From Actinacidiphila yanglinensis (lineage in GTDB: Bacteria; Actinomycetota; Actinomycetes; Streptomycetales; Streptomycetaceae), in the NCBI RefSeq assembly GCF_900107965.1, contig NZ_FNVU01000004.1, forward strand, positions 496,001-560,000: a stretch of 64,000 nt of DNA, in the 5' to 3' direction. How positions within the stretch are numbered: the first letter of the stretch is position 1; each line of letters starts with the position of its first letter. This document shows positions 16,742-27,211 of the stretch, piece after piece. The position numbers and the translations under genes were made by a program. Under the pieces are notes generated by a model. It worked only from the letters and a program-made list of their open reading frames with translations, was not told where the DNA came from and searched no databases.

Positions 16742-16913
16742 TGTCCGGACTTTCTGCCGCCTGGTGGTGTGAGCACGCGCCTTGGGGCATGCAGACACCG
16801 AGGACCGTCCGCTCAGCGCGGGTCTCCGCGCCGGTCCTGCGTCAGGCAGGGATCGCATTCGACATGAACGGGGTCATGATACGTAAGCCACTCCGCGTGA
16901 CCGCGCCATGACG

Positions 16914-18410
16914 TCACCGGCTGCCGCTCAGCCAGCCTGCAAGTTTTCCACCGCGTCCGACGGCGCGAAGCCTGTCCTCCGTCGCGTCGCGCACCGGGTC
17001 GGTGGCCACCACGAGCAGTTCGTCGCCCCGCCGCAGCATCGTCGATGGCAGCGGCACGAAGCTGCGGCCTTCGCGCACCACGAGCGTCACGGCCGCCCCG
17101 CGGGGCAGCCTCAGCTCGTCGACCTCGACCCCGTGCATCTTCGACCCGTCCGGGATCGCAACGGACAGCAGGTGTCCCTGCAGACGCTCCAAGGGCGCGG
17201 ATTCGATACCCAGATCGGCCGCCTGGCGTTCGTCGACGTTGCCCAGGTGCAGGTGTCGGGCCACCCAGGGCAGTGTCGGCCCCTGTACCAGCGTGTAGAT
17301 GATCACAAGGACGAAGACGATGTTGAAGATCCGCTTGCTGTCCGTGATGCCGGCCACCATGGGGATCGTCGCCAGCACGATGGGCACCGCTCCGCGCAGG
17401 CCGGCCCACGACATCAGGGCCTGGTGGCGCCATGGGACGCGGAACGGAACGAGGCTCACCACCACCGACGCCGGTCGTGCGAGCAGCGTCAGGAACAGGC
17501 CGATGATGATCGCGGGCACGATGTCGTCGCCCAACTCGTGCGGTGTCACCAGGAGTCCTAGGAGGACGAACAGGCCGATCTGCGCGATCCAGCCGAGCCC
17601 TTCGGCGAAGCCCAGCGTCGCGGGTCGGTGCGGCAACTTGGAGTTGCCCAGGACGAGCGACGCGAGGTAGACGGCGAGGAATCCCGACCCGTGTGCCAGG
17701 GCCCCGGCGGCGTATGCGGCCACTGCGATCGCCATGACGGCGATCGGGTACAGGCCTGACGCAGGCAGGGCCACGCGCTTGAGTCCGTACGCGCCGAGCC
17801 AGCCCACCGCGATGCCGATGGCGGCTCCGATGAGCAGCTCCAGAGCGATCTCGCCGAGCAGCACGTACCAGTGGTCGATCGGCCCCGTTTTGGAGAAGGC
17901 CACCACGAGGATCACCACCGGGGCGTCATTGAACCCGGACTCGGCTTCGAGGACGCCTGTCACCCGCTTGGGAAGGGAGATGTTCCGCAGCACCGAGAAC
18001 ACCGCGGCAGCGTCCGTCGACGACACCACCGCGCCGATGATCAGAGAGGGGCGCCAGTCGAGACCCACCAGGTAATGCGCGGCTGCCGCGGTGACGAACA
18101 CGCTGGCCAGGAGGCCGACGGTGGCCAGGACGGCAGCAGCGGGCACCACGGGCTTGATCTCGTGCCACTTCGTGCGGAGGCCGCCTTCGGCGAGGATCAC
18201 CACCAAGGCGGCGTAGCCCAGCACTTGAGTGAGCTGAACGTCATCAAATGTGAAGCCGAACAGACCGTCCTGTCCGATGATCACGCCGATGCCGAGGTAG
18301 ATGAGAAGGGTCGGAAGTCCGCTGCGCGAGGCGAGCCGCACGGCAACGACGGCGACCAGGAGAACCGAGGCGCCGATCAGCAGGATCTCGTTCAGGTGGT
18401 GGACAGTCAG
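16914..18410 (-). CDS. K+/H+ or Na+/H+ antiporter (CPA1/NhaP2-like) with RCK_C domain
   Basis: 498 residues if translation starts at CTG 18410. The first helix then reads NEILLIGASVLLVAVVAV; twelve or more helices follow, with GVLEAESGFNDAPVVI holding the paired acidic ND motif of CPA1 exchangers. The C-terminal domain (DGSKMHGVEVDELRLPRGAAVTLVVREG) is a TrkA-C/RCK_C ligand domain. An in-frame TAA 30 nt upstream and no ATG, GTG or TTG in between force either CTG 18410, served by AAAGGA, or the later GTG 18341, which would cut off most of TM1. Likely cation homeostasis and pH control; ion specificity is not predictable. Confidence 0.83.
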   Translation of the reverse strand: MTVHHLNEILLIGASVLLVAVVAVRLASRSGLPTLLIYLGIGVIIGQDGLFGFTFDDVQLTQVLGYAALVVILAEGGLRTKWHEIKPVVPAAAVLATVGLLASVFVTAAAAHYLVGLDWRPSLIIGAVVSSTDAAAVFSVLRNISLPKRVTGVLEAESGFNDAPVVILVVAFSKTGPIDHWYVLLGEIALELLIGAAIGIAVGWLGAYGLKRVALPASGLYPIAVMAIAVAAYAAGALAHGSGFLAVYLASLVLGNSKLPHRPATLGFAEGLGWIAQIGLFVLLGLLVTPHELGDDIVPAIIIGLFLTLLARPASVVVSLVPFRVPWRHQALMSWAGLRGAVPIVLATIPMVAGITDSKRIFNIVFVLVIIYTLVQGPTLPWVARHLHLGNVDERQAADLGIESAPLERLQGHLLSVAIPDGSKMHGVEVDELRLPRGAAVTLVVREGRSFVPLPSTMLRRGDELLVVATDPVRDATEDRLRAVGRGGKLAGWLSGSR

Positions 18411-18589
18411 GGGCTTGGTCCTTTCAACTTCATTGCCTTAGCTAACATTTTACCCTCCCTTGACGTTCCCCGGTCCACCGCATGGGCACCCGGACGCCGC
18501 GTCCCACGGTCATAGCGCGTGCGCCTATGGTTGCCCTTGCACCACGAGCGCTTGATCATCCGGTTCACCCTGCCCCTCGAAGGACAGCG

Positions 18590-21331
18590 ATGCCCGCACG
18601 GAAGAAGTCCCGCCGCCTACGCATCATCGTGATTGCGGTCGTGCTCCTGCTCGTGGCGGGACTCGGGTACGGGTCGTACTGGAGCGTGAGCACCGTGCGG
18701 GCCTCCTTCCCCCAGACGTCCGGCTCCTTGAAACTCAAGGGCCTGTCCGCGCCTGTCGACGTCGACCGGGACGCCAACGGCATCCCGCAGATCTACGCCG
18801 ACACCCCCGACGACCTGTTCCGCGCCCAGGGCTACGTCCAGGCGCAGGACCGCTTCTACGAGATGGACGTCCGGCGTCATCTCACTTCGGGGCGGTTGTC
18901 GGAGATGTTCGGAAAAAGTGAGGTCGAGACCGACGCCTTCCTGCGCACGATGGACTGGCACGGCATCGCGCAGAAGGAGTACGACACCGAACTCGACGCT
19001 TCGACGAAGGAGTACCTGCGCGCGTACACCGACGGCGTCAACGCGTATCTCAAGGACCACAGTGGTGCCTCGCTGTCGGTGGAGTACGCCGCGTTGTCCT
19101 TGAGCAACAACTACAAGCCCGAGCCGTGGACTCCGGTCGACTCGGTCGCGTGGTTGAAGGCCATGGCGTGGGACCTGCGCGGCAATATGCAGGACGAGAT
19201 CGACCGCGCGCTGATGACGAGCCGGCTCAGCCAGTCGCAGATCAAGGAGCTTTACCCGGACTATCCCTATAGTCGCAATCAACCGATTGTCGACGCGGGG
19301 ACGGTGGATCCGACCACCCACGTGTACACGCCGGCCGGTTCGAGTGACACTTCCAGCTCCACGGACTCGGGCAGCCCGCAGGGCCTCAGTACGTCGGTGG
19401 ACACCCAGTTGGCCGGGATTTCTCAGATCATCGACCAGATGCCCACGCTGCTCGGTCCGTCCGGCAGCGGTATCGGCTCGAACTCGTGGGTGGTCTCGGG
19501 CAAGTACACGACGACCGGCAAGCCACTGCTCGCCAATGATCCTCATCTCGCGCCCCAGCTGCCGTCCATCTGGTACCAGATGGGCCTGCACTGCCGCACG
19601 GTGAGCAAGTCCTGTCCGTACGACGTCACGGGCTTCACGTTCTCCGGCATGCCCGGTGTGATCATCGGCCACAACCAGGACATCGCCTGGGGGATGACCA
19701 ACCTGGGCGCGGACGTCACCGACCTCTACCTGGAGAAGGTCACCGCCAACACCTACCTGTACGACGGCAAGCAGGTGGCGTTCACCAAGCGGCGGGAGAC
19801 GATCAAGGTCGCCGGCGGGAAGTCCCGTACGATCACCGTCCGCGTGACGAACAACGGTCCGCTGATCTCGGACCGGAGCGACGAGATCCGCACGGTCGGC
19901 CAGACCGCACCGGTCACCGATCCACCAGGTGGCGTGAACAGCGGCTACGCGGTCGCCCTGAAGTGGACCGCGCTCCAGCCGTCGAAGACCATGGACGCCG
20001 TCTTCGAACTCGACCGGGCTACCGACTTCGACCAGTTCCGTGCGGCGGCCGCCGACTTCGCGGTGCCGTCGCAGAACCTGATCTACGCCGACACCAAGGG
20101 CAACATCGGCTACCAGGCGCCCGGCAAGGTCCCGATTCGCGCCAAGGGCGTCGACGGGACGTACCCCGTGCCCGGCTGGGACCCGCACTACAAGTGGACG
20201 GGCTACATCCCGTCCAAGGCGATGCCCTACGAGTACAACCCGAAGCGCGGCTACATCGTGACCGCCAACCAGCCCGTCATCGACCAGAACAAGTATCCGT
20301 ACCTGCTCACGGACGACTGGGACTACGGCACCCGCAGCCAGCGCATCAACGATCTGATCGCGTCCAAGATCAAGGACGGCGGCAAGATCTCCATGGACGA
20401 CATGCAGTCCATGCAGAACGACGACAGCAGCGAGATCGCCAAGCTGCTCGTGCCGTACCTGCTGAAGATCAACATCACGAACGACAAGGGCAACTATGTG
20501 CGTGACGCACAAAAGCTGCTCGAAGGATGGGACTACAACCAGGACTCGGACTCGGCCGCCGCGGCGTACTTCAACGCGGTGTGGCGCAACGTGCTGAAGT
20601 TGGCGTTCGGCAACAAGCTGCCCAAGGAGCTACGTCCCAAGGGGCAGTGTCTGAGAGTGCCACCGGTCGGCGAGACCGGCCCGGTCGACAACCTCGACGG
20701 CAAGGCGAAGACGGTCGAGGAGTGCGGCGAGCGGGACGCGGACGAGGCACAGCCGGACGGCGGCGACCGCTGGTTCGAGGTGGTCCGCAACATCTTGCAG
20801 AAGCCGGAGAGCCAGTGGTGGACGATGTCCACGACCGCGTTCTTCGGTGTGGATCAGGACAAGTCCCACCGCAGTGACCGCGACCAGCTGCTCGAGCAGG
20901 CCATGAAGGACGCCCGCTACGAGCTGACCGCCAAGCTGGGCAAGGACATAAACACCTGGAGCTGGGGTCGACTGCACAAGCTCGACCTGAAGAACCAGAC
21001 GCTCGGCACCGACGGCCCCGGTGTCGTGAAGTGGATGCTCAACCGCGGCCCCTGGGAGCTCAGTGGCGGTGAGGCCGCCGTCGACGCCACGGGCTGGAAC
21101 GCAGCCGGCGGGTACGACGTCGTCTGGGTGCCGTCCATGCGGATGATCGTCAACCTCCAGGACTTCGACAAGTCCCGCTGGATCAATCTCACCGGGGCGT
21201 CAGGTCACGCGTACAACGCCCACTACACGGACCAGACGAGCCTGTGGGCCGACGGGAAACTGTTGCCCTGGTACTTCTCGGACAAACGCGTCGACAAGAC
21301 GACAAAGGCGAAGATGGCGCTCACTCCGTAG
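18590..21331 (+). CDS. Penicillin acylase family protein (Ntn hydrolase)
   Basis: 913 residues, exported or membrane-anchored: a basic head and helix IIVIAVVLLLVAGLGYGSY come first. The alpha region follows, with GIPQIYADTPDDLFRAQGYVQAQDRFYEMD; then GSNSWVVSG places the N-terminal nucleophile Ser297 at the autocleavage site, and GITNL-like and NGPLIS blocks of the beta chain come after. The family hydrolyses acyl side chains of beta-lactams, acyl-homoserine lactones or cyclic lipopeptides; the natural substrate here is unknown. ATG 18590 has GAAGGA upstream. The 3' end overlaps the convergent 5-FCL gene by 11 nt. Confidence 0.88.
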   Translation: MPARKKSRRLRIIVIAVVLLLVAGLGYGSYWSVSTVRASFPQTSGSLKLKGLSAPVDVDRDANGIPQIYADTPDDLFRAQGYVQAQDRFYEMDVRRHLTSGRLSEMFGKSEVETDAFLRTMDWHGIAQKEYDTELDASTKEYLRAYTDGVNAYLKDHSGASLSVEYAALSLSNNYKPEPWTPVDSVAWLKAMAWDLRGNMQDEIDRALMTSRLSQSQIKELYPDYPYSRNQPIVDAGTVDPTTHVYTPAGSSDTSSSTDSGSPQGLSTSVDTQLAGISQIIDQMPTLLGPSGSGIGSNSWVVSGKYTTTGKPLLANDPHLAPQLPSIWYQMGLHCRTVSKSCPYDVTGFTFSGMPGVIIGHNQDIAWGMTNLGADVTDLYLEKVTANTYLYDGKQVAFTKRRETIKVAGGKSRTITVRVTNNGPLISDRSDEIRTVGQTAPVTDPPGGVNSGYAVALKWTALQPSKTMDAVFELDRATDFDQFRAAAADFAVPSQNLIYADTKGNIGYQAPGKVPIRAKGVDGTYPVPGWDPHYKWTGYIPSKAMPYEYNPKRGYIVTANQPVIDQNKYPYLLTDDWDYGTRSQRINDLIASKIKDGGKISMDDMQSMQNDDSSEIAKLLVPYLLKINITNDKGNYVRDAQKLLEGWDYNQDSDSAAAAYFNAVWRNVLKLAFGNKLPKELRPKGQCLRVPPVGETGPVDNLDGKAKTVEECGERDADEAQPDGGDRWFEVVRNILQKPESQWWTMSTTAFFGVDQDKSHRSDRDQLLEQAMKDARYELTAKLGKDINTWSWGRLHKLDLKNQTLGTDGPGVVKWMLNRGPWELSGGEAAVDATGWNAAGGYDVVWVPSMRMIVNLQDFDKSRWINLTGASGHAYNAHYTDQTSLWADGKLLPWYFSDKRVDKTTKAKMALTP

Positions 21332-21935
21332 CGCCGCCCCGGGGGCGGGCGAAGTGCCGCACGCCCTCCGGGGTGACGGCGGCGTCGACGAGGTGGTCGT
21401 GCGGTTCACGCGGAACCGTGTCGACCACCTCGTGCGCGTAGAGGAGTACCGCGAGCACCGGATGGGCCTCGGCGGCGGCAAGGCGCTCAAGGACCCGGTC
21501 GTACGAGCCGCCGCCCCGTCCCAGCCGTGTCCCCTGGCCGTCCACGGCGAGCCCGGGCAGAAGGACCGCGCGCGCCTGGGTGACTGCCTGCGGTCCCAGT
21601 CGCGGGCCGGTGGGTTCCAGCAGTCCGCGCCGGGTGCGCTCCAGGGTGCTGGGGCCGGCGTAGTCGGCCCAGTCGAGGTCGTTGTCGTCCTGCAGCACAG
21701 GTAGGAGCACCCGGGTGCCCTCTGCGTGCAGGGCGTCGAGCAGATCGTGCGTCCCGGGCTCGGTGCCCATGGATGCGTACGCGGCGACTGTCCCGGCGCT
21801 TGCCAGGGGCGCCCAGTCACGTACCCTCTGGACCAGCGCCGCGCTCGCCGCCTGGCGTTCACCTGTGGTCAACGCGCGCCTGGCCTCCAGGAGCCGCGCC
21901 CGCAACTCGGCCTTGCGGGTTCGCATCTCGCTCAT
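21321..21935 (-). CDS. 5-formyltetrahydrofolate cyclo-ligase
   Basis: 204-residue ATP-dependent enzyme converting 5-formyl-THF to 5,10-methenyl-THF in one-carbon metabolism. Motifs: the N-terminal KAELRARLLEARRAL helix, VAAYASMGTEPGTHDLLDAL, and the ATP/Mg loop GQGTRLGRGGGSYDRVL, all diagnostic of the family; length is usual. ATG 21935 is used. It is divergent from galU by 81 nt. Overlaps the convergent penicillin acylase gene by 11 nt at its 3' end. Confidence 0.92.
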   Translation of the reverse strand: MSEMRTRKAELRARLLEARRALTTGERQAASAALVQRVRDWAPLASAGTVAAYASMGTEPGTHDLLDALHAEGTRVLLPVLQDDNDLDWADYAGPSTLERTRRGLLEPTGPRLGPQAVTQARAVLLPGLAVDGQGTRLGRGGGSYDRVLERLAAAEAHPVLAVLLYAHEVVDTVPREPHDHLVDAAVTPEGVRHFARPRGGATE

Positions 21936-22016
21936 ACCATGCCCAGTCGTTGTTTATCAGCCACAATCCACCCGTTCTTCATCTTCTCCACATTCGCCGC
22001 CGCTATGGTGCTCGCC

Positions 22017-22921
<905 letters not shown>

Positions 22922-22925
<4 letters not shown>

Positions 22926-24244
22926 GTCACGGCGTCGATCGTGTGTGGTCCGTCACCGAACACCTCGAGAACATCCTGGGGCAACTCCGCCCCCTGGAGC
23001 CGATCGAGCTGCAACTCCTCGACGCCCAAGGGTGCGTGCTGGTCGAGGACGTGACGGTGCCGACCTCGCTGCCCCCGTTCCCGAACAGTTCCATGGACGG
23101 CTACGCCGTCAGGGTCGCGGACACCAAGGCGGCGACCCGCGATCATCCCGCGGTGCTCGATGTGGTCGGCGACATCGCCGCGGGCAGCGACGAGCCGCTC
23201 GTCGTCGGACCCGGGCAGGCCGCCCGCATCATGACCGGCGCTCCCTTGCCTCCTGGGGCCGAGGCCGTGGTCCCCGTCGAGTGGACGGACGGCGGTACCG
23301 GGGGCGGCCCGGTCGACTCCATGGCGGCATTCGGCACAGATCCAGCAGGCGCCGGCGGAGAGGTGCGCGTCCACAGGGCCGCGGAGGCGGGGCAGTTCGT
23401 TCGTGAGCGGGGCAGTGATGTCACCGCCGGGGAACTGGCGCTGTCCGCGGGCACGGTGCTCGGAGCGCCGCAGATCGGACTGCTGGCCGCCGTGGGCCGC
23501 GGCACGGTCACCGTGCGTCCGCGCCCACGCGTCGTGGTCGTCTCCACTGGCAGCGAGCTGGTCCAACCGGGTGAGGAGCTGGGTCCGGGCCGCATCCACG
23601 ACTCCAACAGCTTCGCGCTGACCGCTGCCGCACGTGCCGCCGGCGCCATCGCGTACCGGGTCGGTGCCGTTGCCGACGAGGTGGAGACCCTCCGCGCCAC
23701 CATCGAGGACCAACTCATCCGCGCGGACGTCGTCGTCACCAGCGGGGGAGTCAGTGTCGGTGCCTACGACGTCGTCAAGGAGGCATTGTCGTCGCTGGGC
23801 GGCTCGTTCGGCGAGGACGCTGAAGAGGCCGCCGGGCACGTTGACTTCCGCAAGCTCGCCATGCAGCCGGGCAAGCCGCAGGGATTCGGCCGGATCGGCC
23901 CCGAGCGCACCCCGCTGCTGGCACTGCCGGGCAACCCGGTGAGCGCCTACGTGTCGTTCGAGATGTTCGTGCGGCCCGTCATTCGCACGCTGATGGGTTC
24001 GGAAGACGTTCATCGGCGGGTCGTACAGGCGAAGTGCACCACCGAGATCAAGGAGTCGCCGGACGGCAAGCGGCAGTTCCTGCGCGCGCAGTACGACAAG
24101 CGGTCCGGTACGGTCACTCCTGTGGGTGGCGCCGCGTCCCACCTGGTCAAAGCCCTCGCGCACGCCGATTCACTGATCGTCGTACCGGAGGCCGTCACCT
24201 CGGTCGCGGCCGGCAGCGAGGTCGATGTCGTCCTGCTGGACTAG
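22922..24244 (+). CDS. moeA: MoeA/gephyrin-like protein (possible Glp division protein)
   Basis: 440 residues with the MoeA domain order: PNSSMDGYAVR, RIMTGAPLPPGAEAVVPVE, the MPT-binding VVVSTGSELVQPGEELGPGRIHDSN and TSGGVSVGAYDVVKEAL, and the C-terminal LPGNPVSAYVSFEMFVRPV. Classical MoeA inserts molybdate into molybdopterin. In Corynebacterium a gephyrin-like homologue in this very context (after galU, near rimJ and the GlpR/SepX gene) works as Glp, a divisome component binding FtsZ and GlpR. Which role applies here cannot be decided from sequence by eye. GTG start overlaps galU by GTGA; moaC follows after 88 nt. Confidence 0.88.
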
Positions 24245-24332
24245 CACCCGGCATCCCGGGTCGCGGGCCAGCGCGCCGCGCCCGGGCACAGGCCGGTACG
24301 GTGTCTGCCCAAGCGACCGTACCGGGAGAACG

Positions 24333-24827
24333 ATGAGCAGCGCGCAGCAGCACCTCACCCATGTAGACGAGGCAGGCGCAGCCCGCATGGTCGACGTCTC
24401 CGCGAAGGACGTCACGGCGCGGACCGCGCGTGCCACCGGGCGCGTTCTGGTCGCCCCCCGTGTCGTCGAACTCCTGCGCGCCGACGGGCCCGACGGCGGC
24501 CTGCCCAAGGGCGACGCCCTCGCCGTCGCGCGGATCGCCGGAATCATGGGTGCCAAGCGCACCCCCGACCTCATCCCGCTCTGCCACCCGCTGGCGCTGT
24601 CCGGTGTGACGATCGACCTCGCGGTCACCGACCAGGCGGTCGAGATCGCCGCGACGGTCAAGACGACCGACCGCACGGGTGTTGAGATGGAGGCGCTGAC
24701 GGCCGTCGCCGTCGCGGCGCTCACCGTGGTCGACATGGTCAAGGCGGTCGACAAGGGCGCCGTGGTCACGGACGTGCGGGTCGAGGAGAAGACCGGCGGC
24801 AAGTCCGGCGACTGGCAGCGGTCGTGA
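24333..24827 (+). CDS. moaC: Cyclic pyranopterin monophosphate synthase MoaC
   Basis: 164-residue enzyme of molybdenum cofactor synthesis; forms cyclic pyranopterin monophosphate from the MoaA product. LTHVDEAGAARMVDVSAKDVTAR, KGDALAVARIAGIMGAKRTPDLIPLCHPL and TDRTGVEMEALTAVAVAALTV are the diagnostic blocks, with the catalytic DMVKAVDK near the C-terminus. ATG 24333 has GGGAGA 5 nt upstream. Overlaps mogA by 4 nt (GTGA), indicating translational coupling. Confidence 0.94.
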   Translation: MSSAQQHLTHVDEAGAARMVDVSAKDVTARTARATGRVLVAPRVVELLRADGPDGGLPKGDALAVARIAGIMGAKRTPDLIPLCHPLALSGVTIDLAVTDQAVEIAATVKTTDRTGVEMEALTAVAVAALTVVDMVKAVDKGAVVTDVRVEEKTGGKSGDWQRS

Positions 24828-25390
24828 CCGCACACACCGGCCACCGGCCTCCGCACGCCCTGCGCGCTCTGGCCGTCACCGCGTCGAACCGTGCGTCCGC
24901 CGGGGTGTACGAGGACCGGGGCGGGCCGCTGATCGTCTCGGCACTGCGCGAGCTGGGCTTCGCCGTTGACGGTCCCCGGGTGGTGCCCGACGGGGAGCCG
25001 GTTCGGGAGACGCTCGCCGAGGCGGTCGCCGAGGGTTACGACGTCGTGGTGACCACCGGCGGTACCGGCATCTCGCCGACCGACCGCACCCCTGAGGTCA
25101 CCCGGACGGTGCTCGACTACGAGATTCCCGGCATCGCCGAGGCGATCCGGGCCGCGGGCCGCGAGAAGGTGCCCACCGCCGTGCTCTCCCGTGGCGTCGC
25201 CGGGGTCGCCGGCCGCACCCTGGTGGTGAACCTTCCCGGTTCGACCGGTGGGGTGAAGGACGGCCTCGCCGTGCTCGCACCGCTTGTCATACATGCCGTC
25301 GATCAGATCCGTGGCGGCGATCACCCGAAAGAGCAGTCGGATCACCACTCGGATGATGATCCGCATTCCGTCACTGGGAGACCGAGCTGA
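24824..25390 (+). CDS. mogA: Molybdopterin adenylyltransferase MogA/MoaB-type
   Basis: 188 residues; adenylates molybdopterin before metal insertion. ALAVTASNRASAGVYEDRGGPLI and VVVTTGGTGISPTDRTPEVTR are the MoCF-domain signatures, with VVNLPGSTGGVKDGLAVL after. The C-terminus carries an unusual His/Asp-rich tail (around HPKEQSDHHSDDDPH). GTG 24824 overlaps moaC by GTGA. Its stop overlaps the probable CTG start of rimJ. Confidence 0.92.
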   Translation: MTAHTGHRPPHALRALAVTASNRASAGVYEDRGGPLIVSALRELGFAVDGPRVVPDGEPVRETLAEAVAEGYDVVVTTGGTGISPTDRTPEVTRTVLDYEIPGIAEAIRAAGREKVPTAVLSRGVAGVAGRTLVVNLPGSTGGVKDGLAVLAPLVIHAVDQIRGGDHPKEQSDHHSDDDPHSVTGRPS

Positions 25391-26007
25391 ACGGGTCCTG
25401 GCCGGCCGAGTTGGTGGACGGTGACATCACCCTCCGCCCGATCCGGATGCGCGACCAGCGTGCGTGGCGCGAGGTCAACCGGCGCAACCGCGACTGGTTG
25501 CGCCCATGGGAGGCCACCGTTCCGCCCGCGCCGCCAGGGCAGGTCGCGCAGCGCCCCACCTACCGCCAGATGGTCAGGCATCTGCGCCGGGAGGCGAACG
25601 CCGGGCGCATGCTGCCGTTCGTCATCGACTACCAGGGGCGTCTCGCGGGGCAACTCACCGTCGCCGGAATCACCTGGGGCTCCATGTGTTCCGCGCACAT
25701 CGGCTACTGGGTGGACGAGGCCGTCGCCGGTCGGGGAGTGATGCCCACATCCGTCGCACTCGCCGTGGACCACTGCTTCCGACGTGTCGGACTGCACCGG
25801 GTGGAAGTGTGCATTCGGCCCGAGAACGGCCCCAGCCGCCGGGTCGCCGAAAAGCTTGGCTTCCGCGAGGAGGGCCTGCGTCCGCGCTATCTGCATATCG
25901 ACGGCGGATGGCGTGACCATCTCGTCTACGCGCTCACCGCGGAAGAAGTGCCCGACGGCCTCCTCGGCCGATGGCGGCAGGCAAGACCCGGGACTCCTCA
26001 GAAATAA
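25387..26007 (+). CDS. rimJ: RimJ-like GNAT N-acetyltransferase, apparent CTG start
   Basis: 206 residues if started at CTG 25387, giving LNGSWPAEL before DGDITLRPIRMRDQRAW. The conserved blocks LRPWEATVPP, GQLTVAGITWGSMCSAHIGYWVD and HRVEVCIRPENGPSRRVAEKLGFREEG are those of actinobacterial RimJ-type ribosomal-protein acetyltransferases. CTG overlaps the mogA stop as CTGA and has GGGAG 6 nt upstream, the arrangement otherwise seen as GTGA/ATGA in this operon. TTG 25411 and GTG 25414 are alternatives but would cut conserved residues. Target protein unknown. It precedes sepX/glpR. Confidence 0.82.
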   Translation: MNGSWPAELVDGDITLRPIRMRDQRAWREVNRRNRDWLRPWEATVPPAPPGQVAQRPTYRQMVRHLRREANAGRMLPFVIDYQGRLAGQLTVAGITWGSMCSAHIGYWVDEAVAGRGVMPTSVALAVDHCFRRVGLHRVEVCIRPENGPSRRVAEKLGFREEGLRPRYLHIDGGWRDHLVYALTAEEVPDGLLGRWRQARPGTPQK

Positions 26008-26124
26008 GACAATTGTTCGACGGTAAAGCTCATCGCACAAAAATCTCGACGTATCAGCCAGATCGTGCGACACACCGGGCCGAATTGCCAATGGCGTGTC
26101 TCGATCACCCCTACCGTGTAACGC

Positions 26125-27210
26125 GTGAGCAGTAGCGGCCTCATCTACGCAGTCATCGTCGGGGCCTGGGCTGCCTATCTGGTGCCGATGTGGCTCCGTA
26201 GGCAGGACGAGCTCAACGAAGCGCGCCCGACGGAACGCTTCAGCACCGCCATCCGGCTGCTGTCCGGACGTGCGGCGATGGAACGGCGCGTCGCCAAGGC
26301 GCGCGGAGAGAGCGGCGACCCCGCCGACGACGCACCGGACGACGACGCCGACCCGGACGAGCCGGAGGAGTCGGTCGACGTCCGGGACCTTGCCGTGCCC
26401 GCGACCGAGGTACGGCGCCCCGCCGCACGCCCCGTGCCCGCCGCGTCCCAGGCAGCCGGCGGCCGAAACGCGGTCAGTCAGCGCGCCCAGGTGCTCGCCC
26501 GGCGTCGCCGCACCACCACCACGCTCTTCCTCGCCTTCACCATCGGGGCGATCGCCGCAGCCGTCGGCGGCGTCGCGCTGCTCTGGGTCCCCGCGATCCC
26601 CGCGGTCCTGCTCACCGTCTACATCGGCCAGATGCGCCGCCAGGAGCGCCGTCGCTACGAGGTCCGCCTCGACCAGCGCCGCGCCGCCGAGGCCGCACGC
26701 CGTCTCAGGTCGCCCCGCCCCGCCGCCCAGGCGCCTGAGCGCGGTCGTGACCGCGACGAGCGCCCCGTGCCCGCCGCGGACGCCCAGGCCGCCCGCCTCG
26801 CGCCCTCTGCGGCTCCCGCGCCGTCCCCGCGTTCCGCGGACCGACGCGCGCTGGTCGAGCAGACCGACCACGCCGAGTGGGTCGATCAGCAGCGCGCGCA
26901 GCAGTCCACCGACGACGGCTGGGCGCCCGTACCGGTGCCCCTGCCCACCTACGTCACCGCCCCGGTCGCCCCGCGTACGTCCGGGGGCGTCGACCTCGGC
27001 ACACCCGACACGTGGAGCTCCGCGCGGTCCGGTACGACGCCGGGCGACTCCGCGGCAGCTCGCGAGAAGCGCGAGCAGCGGGACGCTCAGCAGTCCCGCC
27101 CGGCCGAACCGCGCGAGCAGCAGCCTCCCGTGCGTCGCCCCCGTGGTGCCCGCACCCCGCTGTTCGACCAGTACGCCGATCCCGACCGCCCCCGCGCTGC
27201 CAACGAGTGA
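26125..27210 (+). CDS. sepX: SepX/GlpR-type divisome membrane protein
   Basis: 361 residues. An N-terminal helix LIYAVIVGAWAAYLVPMWLRRQDE is followed by a long acidic/basic cytoplasmic region, two adjacent helices around TLFLAFTIGAIAAAVGGVALL and AVLLTVYIGQM, and a disordered Arg/Ala/Pro-rich tail. This architecture and its place after galU-moeA-rimJ match SepX of Streptomyces and GlpR of Corynebacterium, actinobacterial membrane proteins needed for normal septation and partner of the gephyrin-like Glp. GTG 26125 starts directly at the first helix. GACAC (26069) and GTGTC (26096) upstream resemble WhiA-binding cores. Terminator at 27212-27243. Confidence 0.8.
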   Translation: MSSSGLIYAVIVGAWAAYLVPMWLRRQDELNEARPTERFSTAIRLLSGRAAMERRVAKARGESGDPADDAPDDDADPDEPEESVDVRDLAVPATEVRRPAARPVPAASQAAGGRNAVSQRAQVLARRRRTTTTLFLAFTIGAIAAAVGGVALLWVPAIPAVLLTVYIGQMRRQERRRYEVRLDQRRAAEAARRLRSPRPAAQAPERGRDRDERPVPAADAQAARLAPSAAPAPSPRSADRRALVEQTDHAEWVDQQRAQQSTDDGWAPVPVPLPTYVTAPVAPRTSGGVDLGTPDTWSSARSGTTPGDSAAAREKREQRDAQQSRPAEPREQQPPVRRPRGARTPLFDQYADPDRPRAANE

Positions 27211-27211
27211 C

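Noticed and set aside
18420..18460. TTAGCTAACATTT upstream of the antiporter as an iron box
   Set aside because: Too poor a match to the DmdR/IdeR consensus and no iron-related gene follows.
18617..20512. Minus-strand 631-codon frame opposite penicillin acylase
   Set aside because: Antisense shadow; the plus strand encodes a complete, motif-bearing acylase.
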